NCBI GenBank assembly: GCA_016933575.1
Contig: JAFGAR010000028.1
Location: forward strand, 92,530-156,529
Length of the DNA: 64,000 bases
Reading direction: 5' to 3'
Source: Candidatus Thorarchaeota archaeon
GTDB lineage: Archaea > Asgardarchaeota > Thorarchaeia > Thorarchaeales > Thorarchaeaceae
The notes below the pieces were generated by a model. That model was not told the DNA's origin and did no database searches. It saw only the letters and a program-made list of their open reading frames with translations. The position numbers and the translations under genes were made by a program. This document shows positions 1 through 9,129 of the stretch, in pieces; within the stretch, counting starts at the first letter, position 1; every line of letters begins with the position of its first letter.

Positions 1-1163
1 ATCAGCGAAAATAGAATAGCGAATTGACCACCAACTGCATAGACAACTGAAGGAATATGAAATTGAATTCCAAACACTAATGAATTGAGATCAACAGCCC
101 AATAGAGAGCCATAAAGCCTAGAAAGAAGAACCAGACTAAAGATAGACGTAGACCTTTGGATTTCACTGACCCCAGTTCAGGCCAAATCAACAGGAGATA
201 TAGACCAAGAAGATAACCCTCGATAAAACGCTCCGAACCTAATAAGCTAATCAACAGAATTGTTAGGTCTGGATCTAGAAAGTATGCATTGTACAAAGCT
301 GATCCGAAAATGGTCAAGAGACCCATTAGTAGAAGACTGAAACTGAATGCTGGCTTTCGACCTCGTATGTCAGAGATAAAACCAGCACAGAGAATTCCAA
401 TAATTAGAAGTGCATACTCCAAGTATTGTAGATTCACCAACTGGGGTAGAGAAACATACGATGGATCTCCAAAGAAACCTTGTTGAATTGCAAGTTTTGT
501 AACCATGTACCATAGTAGATAGGAGGCCATGATGAGTACTGTAGGTATAAAGTAGCGAATAACAGTACCAGATGCAGCGAGTGAAACACGAGGTTGTTTC
601 CAAGGCCTTAGACCTACTGTTATGAAGACACTAATCATAGCTATGAGTGCAGGTACTATTAGAATTGATGAGTTGATAGTCAGATTGATCTGAGGTAGTA
701 TGGCATATACAGCTGACAAAATCACAGCTAAAGCAAGGAAAAGAGCTGTGCTACGACCTCTATATCTTACAATAATGCTCTGGTTAACACGGATAGTCCA
801 AAAGACCAATAGTGATGATAGACATGCAAATGAAGCGATGACTAGCACAAAATCAATACTCTCTACCATATCCAATGAGAGCGTTGTTAATTTCGTTAAT
901 CCTAAAGATGCCGGGATAATCGATACGAGTATTATTAGTGGATCAAGTCGTTTGACTCGATCTGCGACAATACCTGATAATGGAAGGGTGAATACTCCAG
1001 CTAATGCTCCATAGCCAAGCAATCCATGATGCTCAAGCAGAGTGAGCTCAAATAAAGTACCAGAGATTAGATTCGTGATGATGAATATGCAAAATGCAAA
1101 GGGGGCTGCAAAGAGTAGAAAGATGATAGTAGTCTTTATTGGAAATTCTCGATATTGAAGCAT
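1..1163 (-). CDS. MFS-like membrane transporter, C-terminus cut by window edge
   Basis: The frame is open from an ATG at 1163 to the window edge, giving 387 visible codons with about ten hydrophobic helices and no stop. Two loops resemble the major facilitator A motif (G-x3-D-R/x-x-G-R): one near residue 60 reads GIVADRVKRLDP, and the second, at the start of the second half, reads GFISDIRGRKP. That spacing fits a 12-helix MFS carrier. The substrate cannot be told. It is divergent from the longin operon, with 144 bases between starts. The beginning MLQYREFPIKT leads straight into helix 1, which supports this start. Motif match is visible; the MFS assignment is family inference. Confidence 0.75.
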   Translation of the reverse strand, partial: MLQYREFPIKTTIIFLLFAAPFAFCIFIITNLISGTLFELTLLEHHGLLGYGALAGVFTLPLSGIVADRVKRLDPLIILVSIIPASLGLTKLTTLSLDMVESIDFVLVIASFACLSSLLVFWTIRVNQSIIVRYRGRSTALFLALAVILSAVYAILPQINLTINSSILIVPALIAMISVFITVGLRPWKQPRVSLAASGTVIRYFIPTVLIMASYLLWYMVTKLAIQQGFFGDPSYVSLPQLVNLQYLEYALLIIGILCAGFISDIRGRKPAFSFSLLLMGLLTIFGSALYNAYFLDPDLTILLISLLGSERFIEGYLLGLYLLLIWPELGSVKSKGLRLSLVWFFFLGFMALYWAVDLNSLVFGIQFHIPSVVYAVGGQFAILFSL

Positions 1164-1307
1164 AGTACTCTCTCCTAAGCCTAATTCATGCTGAAAATAA
1201 TGGAATATGGATGTTTCGCATTCAAATCCTTTTCTGGAAAATATTGTGTTTACATGCGATAGCTTAAAGACCTCTCAGATTTGGGAGAGAATAAGGAGTG
1301 AATAGAA

Positions 1308-2210
1308 TTGGTTGGTAAACTCGGCGTTAATGAATTCATGGTTCTAACATCAGGGGGTACACCAATCTTTCATTTCTCACGAACAAAGACAAGAAAATTG
1401 GATGATCTACTTTCTGGATTCCTGAGCGCAATAACTAGTTTTGCCACTGAATTAGGAGAGCGGTCGATTCAGAGTCTTTCTTTTGAAGGATCAGAACTCC
1501 TCTATGAACAATATGAGAGTGATTGTCTCTTCATATTTCTTGTAGAAACTAATTCTTCTGAGAAGGTTCTTCGAGCTGTCCTTCGTGAATTAAGTAGGAA
1601 ATTCATGGCACGTTATGAAAATGAACTAAAAATGGAAATACCAATACTTGACGTCTTCATGGATTTTGAACATGAGGTCAAAGGCGTATTCACATACTAC
1701 GAGGGAATCTTACTGGTAATGTCTAGCCTCAGTGCGTTCGTTGTCCCAAAATTAAAGACAACCTCAATGAACATAGCAATCAGATCAGGGAATTTCCTAG
1801 ACGAGTTCCATAGAGATTTTGGAGGTTCTGGCAATAGAGCACTTTCAGCAATCGATGGTAAGACATCTCTATATGACATGAGTAGAAACCTTGGTCTAGC
1901 TCCTGAAGAGATATCCGATGTCATCGAATATCTCGCAATCAGAGGATTGTTATCAATTTCCAAAATATGTCCAATGATTCGAACAAATGATGCGCGTTTC
2001 GATGCATACCTAGATCTTGTGGGACTTCCAAATAAGGACTATCAATTACTCGATAGAGCAAAGAACCTGTGCAACGGAAACAGAGCCCTTGTGGATATTA
2101 GCGAGAGATTGGGAGTTGTGCCAGAGCGGCTTTACGAAGTTCTAGAGAAACTTGGTGAAGAAGTTGAATGGCGTTTGGTAGATGTTACAGGACTCGTCGA
2201 AGATTCATAA
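1308..2210 (+). CDS. Longin-like domain protein with C-terminal winged-helix repeats
   Basis: The 300-residue protein starts at TTG 1308, nine bases after AAGGAG (1293-1298). Residues 1-115 look like a longin or roadblock-type fold: beta strands (VLTSGGTPIFHF), a long amphipathic helix (KLDDLLSGFLSAITSFA), strands around SLSFEGSELLYEQ and a terminal helix (LRELSRKFMARYENEL). The C-terminal half holds two helix-turn-helix-like units, about residues 180-220 (IDGKTSLYDMSRNLGL) and 250-290 (CNGNRALVDISERLGV). Both resemble winged helices used for DNA or protein contacts. No signal peptide or membrane helix is seen. It is the first gene of a three-gene set with a close paralogue and a MinD-like ATPase. 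Fold assignment is by pattern only. Confidence 0.7.
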   Translation: MVGKLGVNEFMVLTSGGTPIFHFSRTKTRKLDDLLSGFLSAITSFATELGERSIQSLSFEGSELLYEQYESDCLFIFLVETNSSEKVLRAVLRELSRKFMARYENELKMEIPILDVFMDFEHEVKGVFTYYEGILLVMSSLSAFVVPKLKTTSMNIAIRSGNFLDEFHRDFGGSGNRALSAIDGKTSLYDMSRNLGLAPEEISDVIEYLAIRGLLSISKICPMIRTNDARFDAYLDLVGLPNKDYQLLDRAKNLCNGNRALVDISERLGVVPERLYEVLEKLGEEVEWRLVDVTGLVEDS

Positions 2211-2284
2211 CTAACTCTAAATCTCTAGAAGGAATTAAGTGCATATTTGCAATGAAATACTTGTTGTGATTAGGAGACCACTCA

Positions 2285-3562
2285 ATGGTCAAAGAGATCA
2301 TCGTACTTAGAGAAACAGGGATCCTTCTGTACCACTATAGTGTTAGTGGAACAAGGAAACTTGATGAACTGGTCGCTGCATTTCTTTCTGCTGTTGGTTC
2401 TTTTGCTAAAGAAGTAAGTCAAGATAAAATCACAGTGATGTCGTTTGCAACAAATAAACTGGTGTGGGAAAAGAAAGGCGATCTATTCTTTATCGCGCTT
2501 GTTGCTGAAGAAGATAGCGGAGAGATTCACAGAGTAATACTCCAAGATCTTGCAGAGCAATTTGTAAGTATGTTCTATTCTGATCTCATGAAAGAATTGC
2601 CAGATTCAAAGAGCTTCAGACCTTTTACCGACATAGTTGAAAAAACACTTCACAAATTTAATGGGATTCCGGGACTTGCACGAAAATACAAAACAATCCT
2701 TTTGCCATCTGAGGATTTGAATCGTCTAAAGAAATCGATGGCTGAGGTTGAAGTGAATCGTGATATACTACGAGGAGCTTTAGTCACTCACGATGGATAT
2801 GTAGCTGTATCAAATCTCAGAGCTTATGAATTGGAAGCTGTATTGGATTTCATATCGTCATTTGACAAAAACATAGAGATACACGAACACTCAAGTCTAG
2901 AAAAAGCTACAGCCTTTCTCTTGGTCAATCTGAAGAAGAAAGGGGTATGTGCATTTGTTATTAACTTAGGTATGTCAGAAAAGACATACATAGAATTGGT
3001 AAATCCGTTCCTTGCTCTAGCTCAACTCACTAGCTTTGAAGAGGCTAAAAAATTTGAACCAGACAAAGCAGAGGGTCCAATTTCATTCTATGATTTTGAT
3101 GGAATTGAACCTATTGTTGCATTGGAGAAAATACAGAGTGAAATTAGTATCATGCTTTCCAGAGCTCCAGAGAGCGTTCATTCTGGTGCACTCAAACTCC
3201 TTGAGAAACTAGAGAAAATGGCCACTGTTGCAGAATTGCATGAAATAATGGGCTTACCAAGAGAGCAAGGAGATGAATTATTAGCCCAATTGATTGCTAA
3301 GAGCATGATCCGTATCATACGGCTCTTCCCTGTTTTGGAAGACCGTGATGAACGGTTTGCGGCGTACCTTGAAGTCATAGGAATTAAAAAAAGGGACTTT
3401 GATATTGTCAATACAATCTGGAAATATTGTAATGGAAGTTATTCTATAAGAGAAATTTCAGAAAGAACGAATATTCCAGCAGGTAGAATAATGGAAGTGT
3501 TGCGTGTGCTGGGTAACAATGTAACATGGTCAAAAAATAGGGTGTTAAGTCATGTCAGGTAA
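2285..3562 (+). CDS. Longin/roadblock-like protein with winged-helix C-terminus, paralogue of the upstream gene
   Basis: This 425-residue protein (ATG, AGGAG nine bases upstream) shares the N-terminal pattern of its neighbour: an ILLYHYS strand, the helix RKLDELVAAFLSAVGSFAKEV and the strands ITVMSFATNKLVW. It carries an extra middle region, about residues 150-260 (GALVTHDGYVAV, then FLLVNLKKKGVCAFVINLG), that looks like a second small alpha/beta longin or roadblock-like unit. Two winged-helix-like segments close it, near residues 315-345 and 385-415 (CNGSYSIREISERTNI). Its end overlaps the MinD-like gene by 11 bases, so the two are likely translationally coupled. Function is unknown; small-GTPase regulation or spatial positioning is inferred from fold and neighbour. 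Confidence 0.7.
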   Translation: MVKEIIVLRETGILLYHYSVSGTRKLDELVAAFLSAVGSFAKEVSQDKITVMSFATNKLVWEKKGDLFFIALVAEEDSGEIHRVILQDLAEQFVSMFYSDLMKELPDSKSFRPFTDIVEKTLHKFNGIPGLARKYKTILLPSEDLNRLKKSMAEVEVNRDILRGALVTHDGYVAVSNLRAYELEAVLDFISSFDKNIEIHEHSSLEKATAFLLVNLKKKGVCAFVINLGMSEKTYIELVNPFLALAQLTSFEEAKKFEPDKAEGPISFYDFDGIEPIVALEKIQSEISIMLSRAPESVHSGALKLLEKLEKMATVAELHEIMGLPREQGDELLAQLIAKSMIRIIRLFPVLEDRDERFAAYLEVIGIKKRDFDIVNTIWKYCNGSYSIREISERTNIPAGRIMEVLRVLGNNVTWSKNRVLSHVR

Positions 3563-4304
3563 AATAATCTCGATACATAGTTTTCGTGGTGGAACAGGGA
3601 AATCCAACATTGCCGCGAATTTAGCAGCTTTTGCAGCTTTGCAAGGAAAGAGAGTTGCAGTAATGGACACAGACATGGCATCGCCAGGTATACATGTCAT
3701 ATTTGGCCTTGGTCGGGAAAAGATGAAGTACACATTGAATGATTACCTTCGTGGCACATGCGATATCACTGACACGTGCATCGACCTGACAAACAGGTTG
3801 GACATAAAGAAAGGTAAGCTCTTCTTGATACCAAGCTCCATGGCAGCAACTGACATCACTAGAATTCTTAGAGAAGGCTATGAAGTAGGAGATCTCAAGA
3901 AAGGATTTACTGATGTCATAAAGGGAAAAGACCTAGATTACCTGATTATCGATACACACCCAGGACTTGATAGAGAGACCCTACTCTCAATGGCTACAGC
4001 TCACATTTTATTCGTGGTAGCAAGAATTGATGAACAGGATCTACTGGGGACTGCTGCAACTTTGAGTGTTGCTCGAAAACTGCAGGTTCCTGAGATTCGT
4101 ATAATCATCAATAAGAAACCAGGGATCTACGAGAATAAAGCAATAATCTCAGAGGTAGAGTCGAAGTTTAAAGCACGAGTTGCTACGATTATTCCACTAC
4201 TACCGCTCCTCATAGAGGTAGGAAGTCGTTTTGTTGTTATACTACGGTACCCCGAAAATGAGTTCACAAAAAACATTGAGGACATCTACAAGTTGATGCT
4301 GTAG
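3552..4304 (+). CDS. MinD/ParA-like deviant Walker A ATPase
   Basis: A 250-residue SIMIBI-class ATPase. The deviant Walker A is FRGGTGKS at residues 11-18: the catalytic P-loop Lys17 is kept, but the signature lysine (KGGxGK) is Arg12. Residues 37-45 (VMDTDMASP) form the switch aspartate region and 131-138 (LIIDTHPG) the Walker B-like strand. NKK near residue 192 occupies the base-recognition position of MinD proteins. The length fits MinD/ParA. No amphipathic membrane-targeting helix is obvious, although the tail IEDIYKLML is short and amphipathic. It is coupled to two longin/winged-helix proteins, so a positioning or complex-assembly ATPase with those partners is the natural inference. Confidence 0.85.
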   Translation: MSGKIISIHSFRGGTGKSNIAANLAAFAALQGKRVAVMDTDMASPGIHVIFGLGREKMKYTLNDYLRGTCDITDTCIDLTNRLDIKKGKLFLIPSSMAATDITRILREGYEVGDLKKGFTDVIKGKDLDYLIIDTHPGLDRETLLSMATAHILFVVARIDEQDLLGTAATLSVARKLQVPEIRIIINKKPGIYENKAIISEVESKFKARVATIIPLLPLLIEVGSRFVVILRYPENEFTKNIEDIYKLML

Positions 4305-4536
4305 TAAATGATTGCCCAAACAAATTAGGCGCTTGGATTATTATCACTGCAAGAATCAAAATTATCAGACATACTATGAGTACTAGAACAAGCACAGAGT
4401 CAGAATGTGAAGTAGGTTCGTATGTCATCAATCTATAGAAGGAGTAAATCAAATTAACTCTTGCTTTTATTCACCAACCAAAACCTTTCTAATGCTTTCT
4501 TGTTTAGAAACCAAGGAAAATTGGAGGCCTCTTTTG

Positions 4537-4983
4537 ATGGTCATTGATGTCAAGCTCGCTACTGCCCAAGATCGAACAGCACTAGACGAATTCTATGCAC
4601 GAGAAGGACATGATTTTCAAAAACTCGCTGCACAAGCAGCATGTACACCAACTAGTGGCATCCTAGAAACTATGTTCATAGTTGCTTGTACTAATGATAT
4701 GGTTGTTGCTGCATTGAAGCTTGATATCGGTAAAGATCCTAAATTAGGAAAAGTCGGTGTTATTCAACATTTTGAGATCGAAGACGAACTTGAAGGAACA
4801 GATTTGGGATTAACAATGCTCAAGAAAGCTATCGAGATAGCTGAGGAAAAAGGACTCAGAGCGCTTGATACATTGGTCAGTGAATCAAGAAATGATGTGA
4901 TCAACCTGTATACCGAGTCCGGTTTCTCAGAGAAGAGAAAAGAAATCTACCTAAGAAAAGACTTCAAACCAAGTTTGTTCTAA
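4537..4983 (+). CDS. GNAT-family N-acetyltransferase
   Basis: The start is set at ATG 4537, nine bases after GGAGG (4523-4527), giving 148 residues; an in-frame upstream ATG at 4492 has no ribosome binding site. The protein shows the GNAT plan: a VIDVKLATAQDRTAL first strand and helix, central strands (MFIVACTNDMVVAALKL, VGVIQHFEIED), a degenerate acetyl-CoA loop (ELEGTDLGLTMLKKAIE) and the late motif VINLYTESGFSEKRKEIYL, which matches the N-x-x-A/T-x-x-x-Y-x-x-x-G-F element. The substrate is unknown. It converges on the AOR gene with a 4-base overlap of the two 3' ends. Confidence is in the family only. Confidence 0.75.
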   Translation: MVIDVKLATAQDRTALDEFYAREGHDFQKLAAQAACTPTSGILETMFIVACTNDMVVAALKLDIGKDPKLGKVGVIQHFEIEDELEGTDLGLTMLKKAIEIAEEKGLRALDTLVSESRNDVINLYTESGFSEKRKEIYLRKDFKPSLF

Positions 4984-6806
4984 GTATCTTTTACCAGAGA
5001 GTCAAGTCCGAGGTCAATTATAGTTTCACGAGTTGGAACACCATCTAATCCCCACCCACGAAGAGCGTAGTACTCGTTCAAGGATTTCTCAAAGTCATCT
5101 TGATCTATGAATGCTTTCATGCCCTTTGATGATCCAACTGTTTCAGCATGCCAAAACTTTGGAGGAAGAATATCATCCTGACGTGTGATACCTTCTCGAA
5201 TATTAAAGAGTCGTGTAAGGGTTTCAACACGTTGACCGAATTTTGAAATTTCTTCATCATCATAGACTTTGCCTGTCGCTCCATTGACTAGTGCTATCTT
5301 TTGTTCTCGACTCAGTGGGAAATGCCAAGTGAAATGGCAGATGACCATTGAATCTGTAAGTGTTTTTGTATCTCGTTCTATTACCATGGAACGAACTACA
5401 TTAACTGCTGACTTATCGGGCTTATCTGTTGTCTGAGGCCATCCACGAAGATGACTGGCTCCGACATCAGCAGTCGCATAAGAAAGTCCCAGACCCAATT
5501 TGCCTCGGGGATCCCAAGCTGCCGTTTCCAATCCCTTAACATGAACAGCTAAAGATTCACTTCCTTTGCCAATCTCATTAGCAGCACTACGAGTGCCTTT
5601 TGCGAGAGTAGCCCCGATACCTTCTTTGAATGCAATCATTCTCATGATCTTCAAAGCAGCCTCACCATCACCGAACCTCAGGGGAAACCCAATCTCTTCT
5701 TCAGAGAGAATACCATTTTCAAAGGCATCCATTGCGAAGCCAATAGTTGACCCTGCACTTATCGTGTCGAGACCCAAATCATCTGCTAGAAAATTGAGAC
5801 GAAGCACTGATTCAAAATCGCTGATACCCAAGTTGCCGCCACACAATCCAAATGTTTCATACTCGGTTGTTGATTCCACCTCTACCCCGGGATTACTGGG
5901 GTCTTCGATTCTATAGGCATGAGTACAACGCATTATACAATGGGGACAAGAGAGGTGAGCTCCTTTGGCTAAGTCTTGATGTTTTTCAGGATTCAAAGAT
6001 TCATATCCATCAAAATAACTATTCGACCAATTTCTTGTTGGAAACTGTCCTCGCTCATTTGAAAATTCCACTAGGCATCCTGTACCATAATACCTGAAAT
6101 CATCGTCAGTCTTTGCCTTCCAGATATTGGCTACAGTTTTATTCGTTTCTCGTAGAATATCAGGATTACTTGCTACGATCTTTTTAGTACCTCTTACAAC
6201 TAAGCCTTTCAATTTCTTGGAACCTAGGACTGCACCAATTCCGCCCCTTCCCGTTTGATGAGCTAGTTCACAACAACCAGTCGCTGTTAGAACAAGGTTC
6301 TCACCAGCAGGACCAATCACATAGACTGCTGAACCTTCGACATGTCTTGCATGGAGCATTTTTGTTGAATCTTGAGTTCCCACGCCCCAGAGATCTTTGG
6401 CATCCTCGAATTCAATTCGTTCGTCATTAATGACAACAACAACGGGAATCTCGGATTTTCCCTTGATAGCGACAACGTCGTATCCTGATTTCTTTATCTC
6501 ACGACCCAGGGGTCCACCACAATGGGAATCAATGAATAGACCTGTCAAGGGAGATTTTGTGACAACAGACCATCTTCCAACATTAGGTGCAGGAAGACCC
6601 TGAAGAGGGCCAGTCAAAAAGAATAGAGTATTTTGAGGACTAAGAGGATCTACTCCCGCTTCAAGTTGACGATATAGTAGATAAGCGCCAAGACCTTTGC
6701 CGCCGATGTACTTCTCGAGAATCTCTTCCGATAGTTCTTCAATCTCGGTCTTTTTTGATGTTAAATCAATCCAGAGTATCTTTCTGTTCCATCCAAATGT
6801 CGTCAT
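4980..6806 (-). CDS. Aldehyde ferredoxin oxidoreductase (tungsten enzyme)
   Basis: A 608-residue enzyme of normal AOR length. It would oxidise aldehydes to carboxylic acids with ferredoxin as acceptor, using a tungsten bis-pyranopterin cofactor. Visible markers are the N-terminal domain (WIDLTSKKTEIEEL, IGGKGLGAYLL), the cluster ligands Cys287-x2-Cys290-x3-Cys294 with a likely fourth at Cys490 (SMVICHFTW), the pterin-binding DDLGLDT near 342 and the ATADVGASHLRG segment near 444. Which subfamily (AOR, FOR, GOR or WOR) cannot be told from this reading. In anaerobic archaea these enzymes clear aldehydes from amino-acid or acyl breakdown. The promoter carries an inverted repeat (6860-6890), suggesting regulation. 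Confidence 0.93.
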   Translation of the reverse strand: MTTFGWNRKILWIDLTSKKTEIEELSEEILEKYIGGKGLGAYLLYRQLEAGVDPLSPQNTLFFLTGPLQGLPAPNVGRWSVVTKSPLTGLFIDSHCGGPLGREIKKSGYDVVAIKGKSEIPVVVVINDERIEFEDAKDLWGVGTQDSTKMLHARHVEGSAVYVIGPAGENLVLTATGCCELAHQTGRGGIGAVLGSKKLKGLVVRGTKKIVASNPDILRETNKTVANIWKAKTDDDFRYYGTGCLVEFSNERGQFPTRNWSNSYFDGYESLNPEKHQDLAKGAHLSCPHCIMRCTHAYRIEDPSNPGVEVESTTEYETFGLCGGNLGISDFESVLRLNFLADDLGLDTISAGSTIGFAMDAFENGILSEEEIGFPLRFGDGEAALKIMRMIAFKEGIGATLAKGTRSAANEIGKGSESLAVHVKGLETAAWDPRGKLGLGLSYATADVGASHLRGWPQTTDKPDKSAVNVVRSMVIERDTKTLTDSMVICHFTWHFPLSREQKIALVNGATGKVYDDEEISKFGQRVETLTRLFNIREGITRQDDILPPKFWHAETVGSSKGMKAFIDQDDFEKSLNEYYALRGWGLDGVPTRETIIDLGLDSLVKDT

Positions 6807-6859
6807 CGTTATTTCAAACCTGTATCAATCAATTCTGCCAGTTTCAATCAATCTGTATT

Positions 6860-6890
6860 TTCGAGATTTTCTTTATATCAACATCTCGAA
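6860..6890 (-). promoter_or_regulatory. AOR promoter with TATA box inside an 8-bp perfect inverted repeat
   Basis: TTCGAGAT (6860-6867) and ATCTCGAA (6883-6890) are perfect inverted copies separated by 15 bases. The spacer carries the leftward TATA-like element TTGATATAAAG (6871-6881), about 70 bases ahead of the AOR start codon. A dimeric repressor bound here would block TBP. The repeat is seen directly; operator function is inference. Confidence 0.6.
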
Positions 6891-7080
6891 GGTTATTCAG
6901 TATTGCAAGCATCACATCTGAGATAACGCTGGCTACAAATTCGTTCATAAATAGCTTTTTTCCCTTAAGGTACACTTCCAAATCGACTGCCATATCCATT
7001 TCACCAAAATCTTGATAGTTAATTGATGATGAAAACCCAAACTATTATGCTTTTGTAATTCTGTACGCCTTGTCCGATAC

Positions 7081-7091
7081 GCATTTATATG
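7081..7091 (+). promoter_or_regulatory. TATA box of the polytopic membrane protein gene
   Basis: TTTATAT at 7084-7090 is a good archaeal TATA element. Transcription starting about 25 bases downstream would leave a leader of some 30-35 bases carrying the GTGAGG ribosome binding site (7131-7136) ahead of ATG 7146. Confidence 0.55.
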
Positions 7092-7145
7092 CCTCATCTT
7101 CGTTCATCCCAAGATGGTGACCATCACCAAGTGAGGAATTTAGAC

Positions 7146-9101
7146 ATGGCACAAATGAGTACTGTACTTTCAGCAATTCGCAGAAAGTCAACTGATGACG
7201 CGCCCGCGGATATTGTAGGTGTGTTTGCTGGTTTTGGTAGCATCTTATCCATCATCGCGGCCGCTATTGGATTGTTAGCAGGAGTCCCACTTATTCCAAT
7301 AACTTCCACAACTTGGGAAGTCGTAGTGGACACTCCTATTCAATGGAGTATTGCAGGTAATCCTCAGTATCATCTGTTTTCAGGAGCATTTATGGGTCTA
7401 CTCGCAATTGGATTAATCCTTCAAGCTTTTGGCTCTCGTGATTTGAGGGCAAAACTTGGAACCATCTTTGGTTCAGTGTTGTATGTTGCTTTCCTAGTAG
7501 CTGCAGTGATTGCAGTATATGTACTGATTGGATACTTCAATATTAATTATGCATCAGAAATTGGAGGATTCTTGGCAAATCTGTATTTACTAGGATCCAT
7601 TTTCGTACTAACTTGGCAAATGGTATCAGTGCTCTATGTCGATTCAAGTAAGACATGGATTGGATTCTTTGCAGGAATTCTGAATGGATTGTTCATTCCT
7701 ATCCTTGCTCTAGGTCAAGTACTTGGTCCACTCCTCGTCTATGGAGCATATGCAATACTTCTTGGTGGTCAATTATGTGCATTACTCTTCTGGTGGTCTC
7801 CAAACAGCACCATTAGAGAGTATGCCAGGAGTCCTGAGAAGGCAAAGTTTGCTTTTGGTCTCGGTGGATTGCTTACTTTCGCTATTGGGACAGCAGCCGT
7901 GTTTATCGGGCCAATCACAACACATCCAACAGGCAGTACCATCTGGAGACCATGGATTACTCTAGCACCTTCCGGTACTGAGTATGTCACAAATCCAGCA
8001 TTGATTTTCGGATTTCTAGCTGCCATGGTATTTTGGATTTTGTTATCACCTAGATTAGGCGCAAAGGAATTGAAGACTGCTGCTATAGGAGAAGACATTA
8101 TCAAAGGTGGAAGCAAATGGTTTGCTGTTTTCCTTCTTCTAATTGGGCTTTTAGCAGCAAGCCAATCAGGTACATTTAGTACCGCAATAGGATCTTGGGG
8201 ATTCTTCTTGGTCATTGCACCAGCTGGTGCCATGATTCTAATAGGAGCTCTTTATACTGCTAAAACTGATATTGTAACAGGCTTTCCACTAATAATCACA
8301 GCAGTGCTGATTATGATCAATCCTCACTCCCTAGCAATTTTCGTAATTGCTGGTTGGATGCTAATCCTAATTACCCAAGTCTTTCTGACAATAGAGTGTA
8401 AAATTCGTGGACTAACTGGTTTCAGTCAGGGAGCTGTAACTGTGCTGATGAGTATTTTGACTTCGATAGTACTCATTGTGGTAATGTTTGGATGGTTAGG
8501 AAGTGGTCCTCAAGCATTATGGCCAACTAATAGATGGTTCAATATCGCGCTTATTCCAGGAGTCGATCGTGCAGTTCAGTCAGCATTCATCATCATCATG
8601 CCATTCCTAGCTTTGCTCCTTAGAAATGCAGCTTTAGCTGGATTTGCTCACGGTAGAGGATATAGCACTGGTGGCATTCTAATGGGAATTACGGTGATCT
8701 TTGCTCTCATGATTCCAGCGATTGCTGGTAACTTTACAGTAACTCATGAGGCTAATACAGGAGCTGCATTATTACTTGCACTCTATGCGATGAGTCTAGT
8801 AATGGTGGTATCACTGAACCTCAAGCTAGCTAATGACGTTGAGGAACAAGGCCATGATTTTGAATCAACTCTCATGAAAGTAGCTTCAATTGGACAGATC
8901 ATATTTTCAGCGGCAGTTCTTCTCATTGTTCTAGTCTACTTTAGTGGTTTACCAACTCCTGAGGAAATAGCGTTTGTCATCTCAATGCTAGTTGTATTTG
9001 TTGCAAGTTCTGAAGTACTATCAATCATTGGGTGGCTTATCGCAGGTATAAGATTAGGTCTACTGAAGGAAGGATTCCGATTCACTAGACTCGGTCAGTA
9101 G
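7146..9101 (+). CDS. Large polytopic membrane protein of unknown function
   Basis: ATG 7146 is chosen because GTGAGG lies nine bases upstream; an earlier in-frame ATG at 7089 would sit at the promoter. The 651-residue product has roughly 17-18 hydrophobic helices spread over its whole length, short loops, no signal peptide and no soluble domain. An extracellular-looking loop follows helix 1 (residues 50-75) and another precedes helix 8 (about 255-285). No transporter motif, charged helix pair or catalytic signature was recognised. The next gene, an alpha/beta hydrolase, begins 28 bases on with a GGTGATC site, so the two probably form an operon. A lipid or polymer transporter is possible but unsupported. 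Confidence 0.75.
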   Translation: MAQMSTVLSAIRRKSTDDAPADIVGVFAGFGSILSIIAAAIGLLAGVPLIPITSTTWEVVVDTPIQWSIAGNPQYHLFSGAFMGLLAIGLILQAFGSRDLRAKLGTIFGSVLYVAFLVAAVIAVYVLIGYFNINYASEIGGFLANLYLLGSIFVLTWQMVSVLYVDSSKTWIGFFAGILNGLFIPILALGQVLGPLLVYGAYAILLGGQLCALLFWWSPNSTIREYARSPEKAKFAFGLGGLLTFAIGTAAVFIGPITTHPTGSTIWRPWITLAPSGTEYVTNPALIFGFLAAMVFWILLSPRLGAKELKTAAIGEDIIKGGSKWFAVFLLLIGLLAASQSGTFSTAIGSWGFFLVIAPAGAMILIGALYTAKTDIVTGFPLIITAVLIMINPHSLAIFVIAGWMLILITQVFLTIECKIRGLTGFSQGAVTVLMSILTSIVLIVVMFGWLGSGPQALWPTNRWFNIALIPGVDRAVQSAFIIIMPFLALLLRNAALAGFAHGRGYSTGGILMGITVIFALMIPAIAGNFTVTHEANTGAALLLALYAMSLVMVVSLNLKLANDVEEQGHDFESTLMKVASIGQIIFSAAVLLIVLVYFSGLPTPEEIAFVISMLVVFVASSEVLSIIGWLIAGIRLGLLKEGFRFTRLGQ

Positions 9102-9129
9102 CAGAATAATAAAAGGATGGTGATCATCA

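Larger units (their letters stand above)
6807..7145. other. Divergent intergenic region between AOR and a membrane protein gene
   Basis: About 340 bases without a convincing gene. It holds the leftward AOR promoter inside an inverted repeat (6860-6890), then an AOR leader with two near-copies of a CAATCAAT-containing element (about 6823-6833 and 6842-6852). A rightward TATA box sits at 7084-7090. Short frames here lack ribosome binding sites and family resemblance. Confidence 0.6.

Noticed and set aside
4264..4452. Small minus-strand frame encoding a hydrophobic helix after the MinD-like gene
   Set aside because: It overlaps the 3' end of the MinD-like gene, has no ribosome binding site on that strand and no neighbours in its direction.
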